Assembly: GCF_900105125.1 (NCBI RefSeq)
Contig: NZ_LT629750.1
Span: 4,615,001 to 4,679,000, forward strand
Source of the DNA: Bradyrhizobium canariense
GTDB lineage: Bacteria; Pseudomonadota; Alphaproteobacteria; Rhizobiales; Xanthobacteraceae
Direction: 5' to 3'
DNA length: 64,000 nucleotides
Both the position numbers and the translations under genes were made by a program. Under the pieces are notes generated by a model, which had not been told where the DNA came from, searched no databases, and saw only the letters and a program-made list of their open reading frames with translations. This document shows, piece after piece, positions 44,373-52,396 of this stretch; the first letter of the stretch is position 1, and every line of letters begins with the position of its first letter.

Positions 44373-45047
44373 CTATTTCTTCTTTTTCGGTGCCCGCGCC
44401 TTCGGCTCCGGCGCCAACGCCTGCGGATCGAAGCCGATATAGAAGATGTAGGAATCACCGACAGCTCCCACCGGCGCCGGATACACCAGATCCTCCGCGA
44501 CCAGCGTAAACGGCACCGAGCCGTCTTCCGACATTTCCACCGTCGTCCGATAGGCCTTGGTGGCAATCGTCCTCTCGTTCACGCCGCCCTGGACCACGGC
44601 GACGCGCATCGGGATTTCGACGGTCGCCGGCGCTCCAGCGGGACCTGCGATGACGCGGCCCTGAATACCGATCCGCGCCGTGATATCGCCGCCGGTTCGC
44701 GTACAATCGCGCGCGGTGCGGGTGATCGACGCCTGAAAGCGCAAATCAGCTCCGGTGGCCTCCTTGCCCGGTAACCCCACCGCATAGGTGGATGCTCCGG
44801 CACGGATGCTGACCGGCGGGCAGTTCAGGTCGGGCTGATCCACGGGTGGCACAGCCGGCGGTGCATCCTGGGCCGGCTGATCGGACTTGCCGCCAAACAG
44901 GCTCTTGAAGCGATCCGTCAGCGACTGCGCCGACGCGGGCGAGCTCAGCATGCCGCATGTCAGGCCAATCATGATCACGGAAAGCATCGCGACGCCGCGC
45001 GTCCGGCCCGGCCGGACCGCCGTTACGAGCACAGGCTTGTTACCCAT
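44373..45047 (-). CDS. Hypothetical secreted protein
   Basis: A 224-residue protein with a signal peptide (AMLSVIMIGLTCGMLSSPAS, cleavage at ASA-QS). The mature start SLTDRFKSLFGGKSD is followed by a Pro/Asp linker and a beta-rich domain of about 130 residues with two cysteines (NCPPVSIRAGASTYAVG and TARDCTRTGGDI). The C-terminus is Lys-rich. I know homologues in Bradyrhizobium but not a function. The downstream terminator of the atp operon is convergent. Start at MGNKPV (45047). Confidence 0.8.
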   Translation of the reverse strand: MGNKPVLVTAVRPGRTRGVAMLSVIMIGLTCGMLSSPASAQSLTDRFKSLFGGKSDQPAQDAPPAVPPVDQPDLNCPPVSIRAGASTYAVGLPGKEATGADLRFQASITRTARDCTRTGGDITARIGIQGRVIAGPAGAPATVEIPMRVAVVQGGVNERTIATKAYRTTVEMSEDGSVPFTLVAEDLVYPAPVGAVGDSYIFYIGFDPQALAPEPKARAPKKKK

Positions 45048-45184
45048 CCAACATCCCCGGATTGTCATGCCATCTTTACCCGCATCGCCGCCTTATAACA
45101 AAGCAATGGCGGCGATCCCAAGGCGCATATCAAGGCACATCTTGAGCCGCATATTGAGGCGCATATCATCGGTTCAAACCGGGC

Positions 45185-45772
45185 TTAGCCCCGGAAATCC
45201 TCGTGCAGCAGGCCGAACAGCAGGTGGTCCTGCCAGACGCCGTTGATGCAAAGATAGCGCCGCGCCAGGCCCTCGCGGCTGAAGCCGCATTTCTCCAGCA
45301 CCCGGATCGACGGTGCATTGGAGGGAATGCAGGCCGCCTCGATGCGGTGAAGGTTGAGTTCGCCGAACAGCGACGGCAGCAGCACGCGCAGCGCCGCCGT
45401 CATGTAGCCGCGATGCGCGTGGGGCTGCCCGACCCAGTATCCGATGGTGCCGGCCTGCACGATGCCGCGGCGGACATTCGCCAGCGTGACGCCGCCGATC
45501 ATCGCACCGTCGGATTCGCGGAATACGATAAAGGGGTAGGACCGGTCAGCAGCGACGTCCTCGGCATAGCGGCGCAACCGCCGCCGGAAACCTGAGCGGG
45601 TCAGATCGTCGGACGGCCAGATCGGCTCCCACGGCGTCAGGTAATTCCGGCTCGATTCGCGCAAATGCGCCCATTGCAGAAAATCGGACATCTGCGGCGC
45701 GCGCAGCAGCAGGCCGTGGCCGCGTGGCGCGAGCGTGGCCGTTCCGCTGGATGGCAAACGAAACAACGCCAT
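45185..45772 (-). CDS. GNAT N-acetyltransferase (RimJ/RimL type)
   Basis: A 195-residue acetyltransferase: LLRAPQMSDFLQWAHLRESS, then GAMIGGVTLANVRRGIVQAG, the acetyl-CoA loop region GYWVGQPHAHRGYMTAAL and LNLHRIEAACIPSNAPSIRV, LEKCGFSREGLARRYLCING, which match RimJ/RimL-like ribosomal-protein N-acetyltransferases. In this order a rimJ-like gene commonly sits beside the M16 protease and thrC, as here. Exact substrate unproven. Confidence 0.9.
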   Translation of the reverse strand: MALFRLPSSGTATLAPRGHGLLLRAPQMSDFLQWAHLRESSRNYLTPWEPIWPSDDLTRSGFRRRLRRYAEDVAADRSYPFIVFRESDGAMIGGVTLANVRRGIVQAGTIGYWVGQPHAHRGYMTAALRVLLPSLFGELNLHRIEAACIPSNAPSIRVLEKCGFSREGLARRYLCINGVWQDHLLFGLLHEDFRG

Positions 45773-45818
45773 GGGCGTTACTCCCGGGTATCCGACTTCG
45801 GCCGCCGTGCACCAGCCT

Positions 45819-47108
45819 TCAATGCAGGCGCTCCTTGGCCTTCGACTTGGTCAATCCTTCCGCGAAAGACACCGCCGTGTCCAGACCCCTGCCGCTGCCA
45901 AGTGCAACAACAGCCGGACGGCTGCGCGACAACAGGCCGCGCGCGGCGTTCCGCGTCGATTCCACGCTCACCGCGTCGATCCGGGCCACCAGCTCTTCCA
46001 CGGTCAGAGGGCGGCCATAGGCCAGAACGTGGCGCGCCAGCTGTTCGGCGCGGGAGCTGCAGCTTTCCAGCGCCATCAACAACCCGGCCTTCATCTGCGC
46101 CTTGGCGCGCGCGATTTCCGCTTCGGTCAAGGTCTCGACGGCATCGTTGATGACGTCGACGATCACCTCCATCATTTCCGGCGCATCGGCAGGGTCGGTC
46201 CCGGTATAGAGCCCGAAAAAGCCGGTGTCGGTGTAGGGCGCGTGGAACGTATAGATCGAATAGCAAAGCCCGCGTTTCTCGCGCACTTCCTGGAACAGCC
46301 GTGACGACATCCCGCCGCCGAGCGTGTTGGTGAACACCTGCAGGGAGAACAGCGACAGGTCGTTTTGCGGCACGCCTTCCAGCGCCAGCGTCAGATGCGC
46401 CTGCTCGAGCTCGCGATGCACCACGCGGGAGCCGCCCTTGCCGAACATCGCGGGTTGCGGCTTTGGTGCGGCCACGGCGTCGAAGCTCGCAAACCGGTTC
46501 GTCACTTCCTCGACCACCCGCTTGTGATCGACGGCGCCGGCCGCCGCCACGACCATGTCGGGACCGCGATAGTGCGTCGAAAGGTAGCCGCGCAGCGTGT
46601 CGCGGTCGAAGCCCTTCAGGGTTTTTGCCGTCCCCAGCAAGGAGCGTCCCATCGGCTGATCCGGGTAGCAAAGTTCATTGAGATGCTCGAACACCACGTC
46701 GTCAGGGGTATCCTGAGCTGCGCCGATCTCCTGCACGATGACGTTCTTCTCGCGTTCCAGCTCGTCCGGCACGAAGGACGGATTGGTAAGAATGTCGGAA
46801 AGCACGTCCAGCGCCAGCGCCACGTCCGCCTTCATCACCCGTGCGTAATAGGCCGTGGTCTCGGTCGAAGTGCCGGCATTGAGATCGCCGCCGACCGCCT
46901 CGATTTCCTCGACGATCTCGCGCGACGAGCGCCGCGAGGTGCCCTTGAAAGCCATATGTTCGAGCAGATGCGAGATGCCGTGCTCGTTGGGCTTTTCGTC
47001 ACGGCCGCCGACGCCGGCCCACACCCCGAGCGCCGCGGTTTCGAGATGCGGCATGGTGTCGGTGATGACAGTGAGGCCGGAGGGAAGCTTGGTGACGTCA
47101 ACGCTCAT
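45819..47108 (-). CDS. M16 family zinc metallopeptidase (processing-peptidase-like)
   Basis: A 429-residue M16B peptidase similar to the beta subunit of mitochondrial processing peptidase. The inverted zinc motif HLLEH lies at residues 47-51 (NEHGISHLLEHMAFKGT), with the third ligand Glu in a downstream NVIVQEIGAAQD segment, and GGGMSSRLFQEVREKRGLCY in the C-terminal half. Single-chain bacterial members cleave short peptides. It overlaps the thrC stop (ATGA, 47105-47108), so the two are coupled. Confidence 0.95.
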   Translation of the reverse strand: MSVDVTKLPSGLTVITDTMPHLETAALGVWAGVGGRDEKPNEHGISHLLEHMAFKGTSRRSSREIVEEIEAVGGDLNAGTSTETTAYYARVMKADVALALDVLSDILTNPSFVPDELEREKNVIVQEIGAAQDTPDDVVFEHLNELCYPDQPMGRSLLGTAKTLKGFDRDTLRGYLSTHYRGPDMVVAAAGAVDHKRVVEEVTNRFASFDAVAAPKPQPAMFGKGGSRVVHRELEQAHLTLALEGVPQNDLSLFSLQVFTNTLGGGMSSRLFQEVREKRGLCYSIYTFHAPYTDTGFFGLYTGTDPADAPEMMEVIVDVINDAVETLTEAEIARAKAQMKAGLLMALESCSSRAEQLARHVLAYGRPLTVEELVARIDAVSVESTRNAARGLLSRSRPAVVALGSGRGLDTAVSFAEGLTKSKAKERLH

Positions 47109-48523
47109 CCGGCAACTCCTTGCTTCGCGGCGCGGCTGACCGACAGCACGAACCGCTCGACCTCTACCTGGTCGTTCTTCATGACCTTAATGTGCTCCGG
47201 CTTTGTCATCAGACCTTCGAGCCAGCCCGGCAATTCCGGACGCACGCCGCAGGCGGCTTCCACCGCATCGGGAAATTTCGCCGCATGCGCGGTCGACAGC
47301 ACGATATTGGGAATCGTCGAATCCGGCGTGTCGCGATCCGCCACCGCCAGCGCCACGGCGGTATGCGGATCGACCAGGTCGCCCGCCTCGCGCCATGCGG
47401 CGCGGATCGCAGCACTGGTTTCGGTCTCATCCGCGCGCCCGGCGTCGAACTCGCTGCGGATCGCCGCCAGCGTCGCATCAGGCAGCACGAAACGTCCGGA
47501 CTGTTTCAGCGAAGCCATCAACCGGCGGACGCTGGCCGCATCGCGGCCACTTGCCTCGAACAGCAGCCGCTCGAAATTGGAGGAGACCTGAATATCCATC
47601 GACGGCGAGGCTGAGGCGTGCACCTCGCGCACCTCATAGATGCCGGTCTTGAGCGTGCGCGGCAGGATGTCGTTGACGTTGGCGGCAATGCGCAGCCAGC
47701 GCACCGGCAAGCCCATCCGCTTGGCGACGTAGCCCGCAAAGATATCGCCGAAATTTCCCGTCGGTACCGTGAAATCCACCGTCCGCGTCGGCGCCCCAAG
47801 CGCGACCGCCGAGGTGAAATAATACACCACCTGGGCAACGATCCGCGCCCAGTTGATCGAATTGACGCCGGACAGCGAAACCGCGTCGCGGAACGCATGA
47901 TGATTGAACAATCCCTTCACGATCGCCTGGCAATCATCGAAAGTGCCTTCGATCGCCAATGCGTGGACGTTGCCGGCGCCTGTCGTCGTCATCATGCGCC
48001 GCTGCACGTCGGAGATCCGGCCATGCGGGAACAGCACGATCAGATCGACATTGTCGAGATTCGCAAATGCTTCGACCGCGGCGCCACCGGTATCGCCTGA
48101 GGTTGCGACCACGATGGTGGTGCGCTGCGCACGCTTGGCGAGCACGTGATCCATCAGCCGCGAAATCAGCTGCATCGCCACGTCCTTGAACGCCAGCGTC
48201 GGGCCGTGAAACAGCTCAAGCACGAATTGATTCGGACCGGTCTGATCGATCGGGACGACGGCGGGATGGCGGAACGTGGCGTAGGCCTCGTTGGCCATGC
48301 GGCCGAGGTCGGCGTCGGAGATCTCTTCGCCGACGAACGGCCTGATAACGTCGACCGCAACCTCCCAATAGGGCCGGCCGAAAAATCCGGCGATGGTTGC
48401 CGGCGAAAGCTGCGGCCACACTTCAGGCACGTAGAGGCCGCCGTCGCGGGCAAGCCCGGTCAGCATCACGTCACAGAAACCTAGGACCGGAGCTTCCCCC
48501 CGGGTCGAAATGTACCGCGTCAA
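47105..48523 (-). CDS. thrC: Threonine synthase
   Basis: A 472-residue PLP enzyme turning O-phospho-L-homoserine into L-threonine. Start is TTG at 48523 (TRYISTRGEAP), preceded at 5 nt by GGAGG and giving the usual length; ATG at 48589 would add 22 unusual residues. Visible: RYISTRG opening, LARDGGLYVPE, the PLP lysine in GPTLAFKDVAMQL, VVATSGDTGGAAVEAFANL and FTVPTGNFGDIFAGY. Coupled to the M16 gene downstream. Confidence 0.96.
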   Translation of the reverse strand: MTRYISTRGEAPVLGFCDVMLTGLARDGGLYVPEVWPQLSPATIAGFFGRPYWEVAVDVIRPFVGEEISDADLGRMANEAYATFRHPAVVPIDQTGPNQFVLELFHGPTLAFKDVAMQLISRLMDHVLAKRAQRTTIVVATSGDTGGAAVEAFANLDNVDLIVLFPHGRISDVQRRMMTTTGAGNVHALAIEGTFDDCQAIVKGLFNHHAFRDAVSLSGVNSINWARIVAQVVYYFTSAVALGAPTRTVDFTVPTGNFGDIFAGYVAKRMGLPVRWLRIAANVNDILPRTLKTGIYEVREVHASASPSMDIQVSSNFERLLFEASGRDAASVRRLMASLKQSGRFVLPDATLAAIRSEFDAGRADETETSAAIRAAWREAGDLVDPHTAVALAVADRDTPDSTIPNIVLSTAHAAKFPDAVEAACGVRPELPGWLEGLMTKPEHIKVMKNDQVEVERFVLSVSRAAKQGVAG

Positions 48524-48693
48524 ACCGCCCTCCAAAGGCCCGGATTCCAGCCAAGCCTTTGATATTGATAGATGATCTTCGCCGCTCATCGGCGAAATCG
48601 AGCGGCACCATAGAAGATCAAGGCGTCAAAGGGTAGCCCGTAAGACAGGTAAGACGACCGGTCGCGGCCTTCCCCGGGGTACCTGCGGCGCTG

Positions 48694-49272
48694 TCACGCG
48701 GGCTTGAACGCCGCGATGACCCCGGCGGTCGTCACGATGCGGGCGAACTCGCCATCGAGGTTTGCCAGGGTCATCGCGTGAATGTCCTCAGCCGAGTGCG
48801 CGTCACCGTCAGGGCCGATCCGGTCGAATGTCCACGTCGCATCGCGGACCAGGCGGGCGTCAAATCCGAGATTGCCGGCCATCCGGGTGGTGGTTTCAAC
48901 GCAATGATTTGTCGTCGCACCACAGATCACCAATGTCTTGATATCAGCCGCCCGCAGCTGCCGCTCCAGATCGGTACCGATGAAAGCACTGTTGACCCGC
49001 TTCACGATGACGGGCTCTCCCGCCAACTCGCGCGCTTCGTCCTTGACGGGATAGCCGGTCCCACCCGGCAGAAAGGCGGAATTCGGACGGCTGCCCTCGT
49101 GACGAATGTGAAAGATCGGTGCTTCGTGACTCCTGAATGCGCTCAAGAGATCGACGATGCGCGCCACGGCCTCGGGATTATTTCGCCGCTTTCCCGCAGC
49201 TTCCCATTCGTCAAATGCACGCTGCACGTCGACGACGATCAAGGCGGCGCGGGATGGCGGATGATGGCTCAT
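48694..49272 (-). CDS. Isochorismatase-family cysteine hydrolase
   Basis: A 192-residue enzyme. Catalytic triad visible: Asp15 (LIVVDVQRAF), Lys91 (EPVIVKRVNSAF) and Cys124 (CGATTNHCVETT). Conserved HIRHEGSRPNSAF and RDATWTFDR (substrate loop) are present. The family includes nicotinamidases, N-carbamoylsarcosine amidases and ring hydrolases; specificity is unknown. It stands alone about 170 bp from thrC, on the same strand. Confidence 0.92.
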   Translation of the reverse strand: MSHHPPSRAALIVVDVQRAFDEWEAAGKRRNNPEAVARIVDLLSAFRSHEAPIFHIRHEGSRPNSAFLPGGTGYPVKDEARELAGEPVIVKRVNSAFIGTDLERQLRAADIKTLVICGATTNHCVETTTRMAGNLGFDARLVRDATWTFDRIGPDGDAHSAEDIHAMTLANLDGEFARIVTTAGVIAAFKPA

Positions 49273-50281
49273 GGATTTGACTTCCGGGTATCAGCTTTCG
49301 GTGCAGATGTGCCATGACGGCGCGCGGCTGGAAATGCCGTTTTTCCCTCGTTTCCAGACTTGTTCAACCACCGAGCGCGTGGTTTTCGCGGCAATGGAAA
49401 ATACCGTCGGCAAAAAGATCGAACGCCTGATGCTTTCGTGCTGCCGGATCCGCCACCTGACAGGTGCGCGTCCGCGATCTCGCGGCGCGATGCGCCCGAG
49501 CTGTGCATGGACCCGTCGCCTCAGGAAATCAGAGGGCGCAGGGCGCCCCTTAAGGAAGGGCGCAGGTGCGACCCTCAAGGGAGGGCGCAGGGCGACCCTC
49601 AAGGGAGGGCGCAGGGAAAGCCGGGTGCCCGCTGCACCCGCAGCCTCGCGTGCAAAGTGTAGAAAGCACACGAGCATCGTCACCACAGGTCCACCGGAAC
49701 ACCCGGCCTTCCCTGCGCAATGGTTTTAACGGTTTCCTTCGTGCTCTCCCCGGTGATCGGGCTTGTTGTCACCGTCATCGCGCGGATATCGTGGCCGGGA
49801 CCCGGTCGGGCCGACCACCTCCGCACGACTTGACGCCGGCGTCGAGGCGTCAGGACCACACGACTTCGCCGTCCGCGCAAGCGCCGTTCGTCAGCATCCC
49901 CTGACCGCTCACAGGCCGCTTTCGGCCCGCCCTGCGATTGCGTTTGATGCCCGTCGCTGCCGCGTCCACCGCATCCCGCCCCGCGTCCGTGACGATCGCG
50001 ATACGCCCCTCCAGTGGGGTGGGATGGCGGGAGTTGTAGATTTGATTTGGGGAAGCGGCGAAGCGGAATTTTTCTGAAAACGAGACTGGACAGGGGGCAA
50101 ATCACCTGACGGAGCCACCTCGGGGGGTGACGCCGGAAATCCCTGATCCCCCGTCCTCCCCAGCGCCTGAAGGCGTCGGGCTGAGAAGTCGATTGTCGGC
50201 CGGTAACGGGCCAATTATATTTGCAACATCAGTCGGGGTCGCGTGTATTGATCAGGGCGTCATGAGGGGGAAATAAATCGA
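49273..50281. other. Kilobase non-coding region with short tandem repeats
   Basis: No gene is supported in about 1 kb. It holds a 24-25 bp tandem repeat (49534-49616) and a stretch of GC-rich palindromic sequence (49840-50170). An open frame over 49291-49686 (minus) is translatable only because of the repeat (RPPLRVAL units) and is not credible. The overall look is of dispersed non-coding elements. Confidence 0.5.
49534..49616. repeat. 24-25 bp tandem repeat, about 3.4 copies
   Basis: Units begin GGGCGCAGG at 49534, 49558, 49583 and 49607; the consensus is GGGCGCAGGGCGACCCTCAA plus GGGA(G). The first unit is more diverged. Each unit is internally near-palindromic. Confidence 0.8.
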
Positions 50282-50731
50282 ATGTCGAAAATAGCTTCGA
50301 TTTTGGCTGGCTGCGTGGTGGCCTCGATGTTTTCGCTGGATGCTCAGGCTGTTCCTGGTTCGCCCGCGCGAACCCGAGTCTTGGTATCTGAAGTCGCGGC
50401 ATCTGAAGTCACGCTGGTTGGTGGTTTTTGTGAGGCTGGCTTTCACCGCAGCCGCTCCAGGGGCGGCTGCGTACCCAATGGCGTTACATATGCAGGACCA
50501 CAAACCTTCGGCCTGCCCTATGTAGAACCGCCAGTTGTCCGCCTGCCTTATGTCGAAGGGCCGGTTGCTCGCCTGCCGTATGAAGAACTGCCAGTTCGCG
50601 TGCCATATGCAGAACTGCCAGTCGTTCGCCTGCCCTATGCAGAACTGCCCCCTGTCCGCCTGCCTTATGTGGACCCGCCGGTTGTTCGCGTGCCGTATGT
50701 AGAACTGCCGCCCGTCCGCCTGCCCTATTAG
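50282..50731 (+). CDS. Secreted decapeptide-repeat protein
   Basis: A 149-residue protein with a signal peptide (MSKIASILAGCVVASMFSLD, cleavage near AQA-VP). A short disulfide-type module GGFCEAGFHRSRSRGGCVPN resembles the Cys pair of small secreted proteins in Bradyrhizobium. The C-terminal half (about residues 77-149) is seven copies of a decapeptide LPYVEPPVVR with one copy shortened by a residue; consecutive Leu-Pro-Tyr/Val-Pro-Tyr steps suggest an extended or beta-helical wall-like structure. No catalytic residues. GAGGGGG lies 11 nt upstream of ATG. Family not recognised; it may be an extracellular matrix or surface protein. Confidence 0.75.
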   Translation: MSKIASILAGCVVASMFSLDAQAVPGSPARTRVLVSEVAASEVTLVGGFCEAGFHRSRSRGGCVPNGVTYAGPQTFGLPYVEPPVVRLPYVEGPVARLPYEELPVRVPYAELPVVRLPYAELPPVRLPYVDPPVVRVPYVELPPVRLPY

Positions 50732-50744
50732 AACCGACGGCGAG

Positions 50745-50842
50745 ACAAGGACTTGCGGCCTACACCCATCGCTCGGTGTTCGGCATATCGACGGTGCCGA
50801 ACGTCAGCGACGTGATGACCCGTGGTGCGGACGCGCGCGACG
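50745..50842. repeat. 97-bp dispersed repeat, copy A
   Basis: ACAAGGACTTGCGGCCTACA to GACGCGCGCGACG. About 90 percent identical by eye to 57010-57106. It begins 14 bp after the decapeptide-repeat gene. No gene is evident in the rest of 50732-50969. Confidence 0.8.
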
Positions 50843-50969
50843 ATAGCGGTCGCTGGCCGTCCAATGTCTCAGGGCTTGAACTAAGACCGCCGGCGACGAG
50901 CACGCCGCGACTTTGGTGAAGGCATCCGCCCGGATTCTCTATCCTGTCCTCCACAGCGCGGACGCGCGT

Positions 50970-51791
50970 TCATAGGTCTGCCTCCGGAACGATTCTCAGA
51001 GAATCGGGAAGCGGCTTGCTGCGAGCAACGTTGCGTTTCGGCAACTTGACATCCCCTCGGGGCACTTTCTTGTAGGGAATACTTGCGAGCAGGTGCGCGA
51101 TGATATTGAGGCGCGCCCGCCTCTTGTTGTCGGATCGAGCGATAAACCATGGCCCCCACGCGGTGTCGGTCGCCTGGAACATGTCATCACGTGCTCGCGT
51201 GTAATCATTCCATCGCGCATACGAATCCAGGTCCATCTGGGACAGCTTCCAGATCTTTCGCTTGTCGTCGATCCGCGCGGTGAGCCGGTTAGTTTGCTCC
51301 TCCGGACTCACCTCGAGCCAGTACTTGAGAAGTATAATTCCCGATTCGACCATGGTCTTTTCGACCGAAGGGACTCCGCTCAGAAAATTCTTGGCCTGAT
51401 CCTCCGTGCAAAAGCCCATGACCCGTTCGACCCCGGCGCGATTGTACCAACTGCGGTCGAAGATCACGATCTCGCCCCCGGAAGGAAGATGCGGCAAGTA
51501 TCGCTGAACATACATTTGCGACTTCTCGCGCTCCGTCGGGGCGGTCATGGCAACGACGCGGAAAACGCGCGGGCTGACTCGTTCAGTGATGGCCTTGATG
51601 ACACCACCTTTGCCGGCGCCATCTCGTCCCTCAAAGACCACGCACACCTTCTTGCCCTCACGCTTCACCCATTCCTGAAGCTTGACGAGCTCAACATGCA
51701 GCTCGCGCAACTTCTGTTCGTATTCCTTGCGCTTGAGCCTCGGAACGTTGGTCTTGTCGCCCTTTCGATTCTTGTTAGCTATCTGGTCCAT
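50970..51791 (-). CDS. ppk2: Polyphosphate kinase 2
   Basis: A 273-residue PPK2 family kinase. Walker A GRDGAGKGG at residues 55-63, Walker B/lid FDRSWYNRAGVERVMGF at 111-127, EKTMVESGIILLKYWLEVS and WNDYTRARDDMFQATDTAWG are all hallmarks. It transfers phosphate between polyphosphate and nucleotides; the single-domain layout (class I type) usually favours GDP/ADP phosphorylation by polyP. Followed on the same strand, 23 bp upstream, by an unknown protein gene, probably one transcript. Confidence 0.95.
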   Translation of the reverse strand: MDQIANKNRKGDKTNVPRLKRKEYEQKLRELHVELVKLQEWVKREGKKVCVVFEGRDGAGKGGVIKAITERVSPRVFRVVAMTAPTEREKSQMYVQRYLPHLPSGGEIVIFDRSWYNRAGVERVMGFCTEDQAKNFLSGVPSVEKTMVESGIILLKYWLEVSPEEQTNRLTARIDDKRKIWKLSQMDLDSYARWNDYTRARDDMFQATDTAWGPWFIARSDNKRRARLNIIAHLLASIPYKKVPRGDVKLPKRNVARSKPLPDSLRIVPEADL

Positions 51792-51814
51792 ACCTCAGTC
51801 TCCCTCACCAGCTG

Positions 51815-52327
51815 TCAGCGCTTCGCCTCGTCCCAAGTAAGGAAAAACCCGATATCTCCCGGAAGGCCCTGCGGCCAATCCACGATCATTGCTTTCAGGC
51901 CGTACCCCTGGGGCTTGAGGTGGTCGCGCCAGAACTCGAAGGCCTGAAGAGGCCTCCCAATCAAGGTGCTCGGCCATTCTTTTTCAGAATTATTGAGCGC
52001 GCGCCCTTTATCCGTGCACAACGCATTCGGGAAACGCATGACCAAAACTTCTTTGTCGCCTTTTCCTGCAGCGGTCCTAAGTTGGCCGAACACCCGCCTC
52101 TTTACCTCGGCAATCTTTTCGGGCGTGACTGCGACTGGTTGCAACAACGACCTGATAAGCTCCTCGCGCGCCTTGTTGGTTCCACCTGAGGAATCCACGT
52201 CTTTCAACGCCCTGGCCATCTCGGTCTGCTTCACGTAGTTGCGCAACTCAGCCGCCGACATGAAGGTCTCGTCTCCAAGCTCTCGTGCGGAATCCGAGCT
52301 ACCGTGTTCGATCCTTGACTGTGACAT
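51815..52327 (-). CDS. Hypothetical protein in ppk2 operon
   Basis: A 170-residue soluble protein, no signal or TM. The N-terminal half is helical and charged (SAAELRNYVKQTEMARALKD), the centre has VTPEKIAEVKRRVFGQLRTA, and the C-terminal part contains GRPLQAFEFWRDHLKPQGYG and LPGDIGFFLTWDEAKR, with many aromatics. I do not recognise the family. ATG has AAGGAG 7 nt upstream. Its stop is 23 bp before the ppk2 start on the same strand, so a role in polyphosphate metabolism is inferred from position only. Confidence 0.72.
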   Translation of the reverse strand: MSQSRIEHGSSDSARELGDETFMSAAELRNYVKQTEMARALKDVDSSGGTNKAREELIRSLLQPVAVTPEKIAEVKRRVFGQLRTAAGKGDKEVLVMRFPNALCTDKGRALNNSEKEWPSTLIGRPLQAFEFWRDHLKPQGYGLKAMIVDWPQGLPGDIGFFLTWDEAKR

Positions 52328-52396
52328 GTCTAACTCCTTTTGTTTGAGGAGCAGGATGGGTGTCCTGCATGTACATTCGCTATCCCAGGCTCTTCA

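Noticed and set aside
49534..49616. CRISPR array
   Set aside because: The units are directly adjacent with no unique spacers.
49291..49686. 131-codon minus-strand frame over the tandem repeat region
   Set aside because: Coding impression comes from the 24-bp repeat; no ribosome site or conserved domain.
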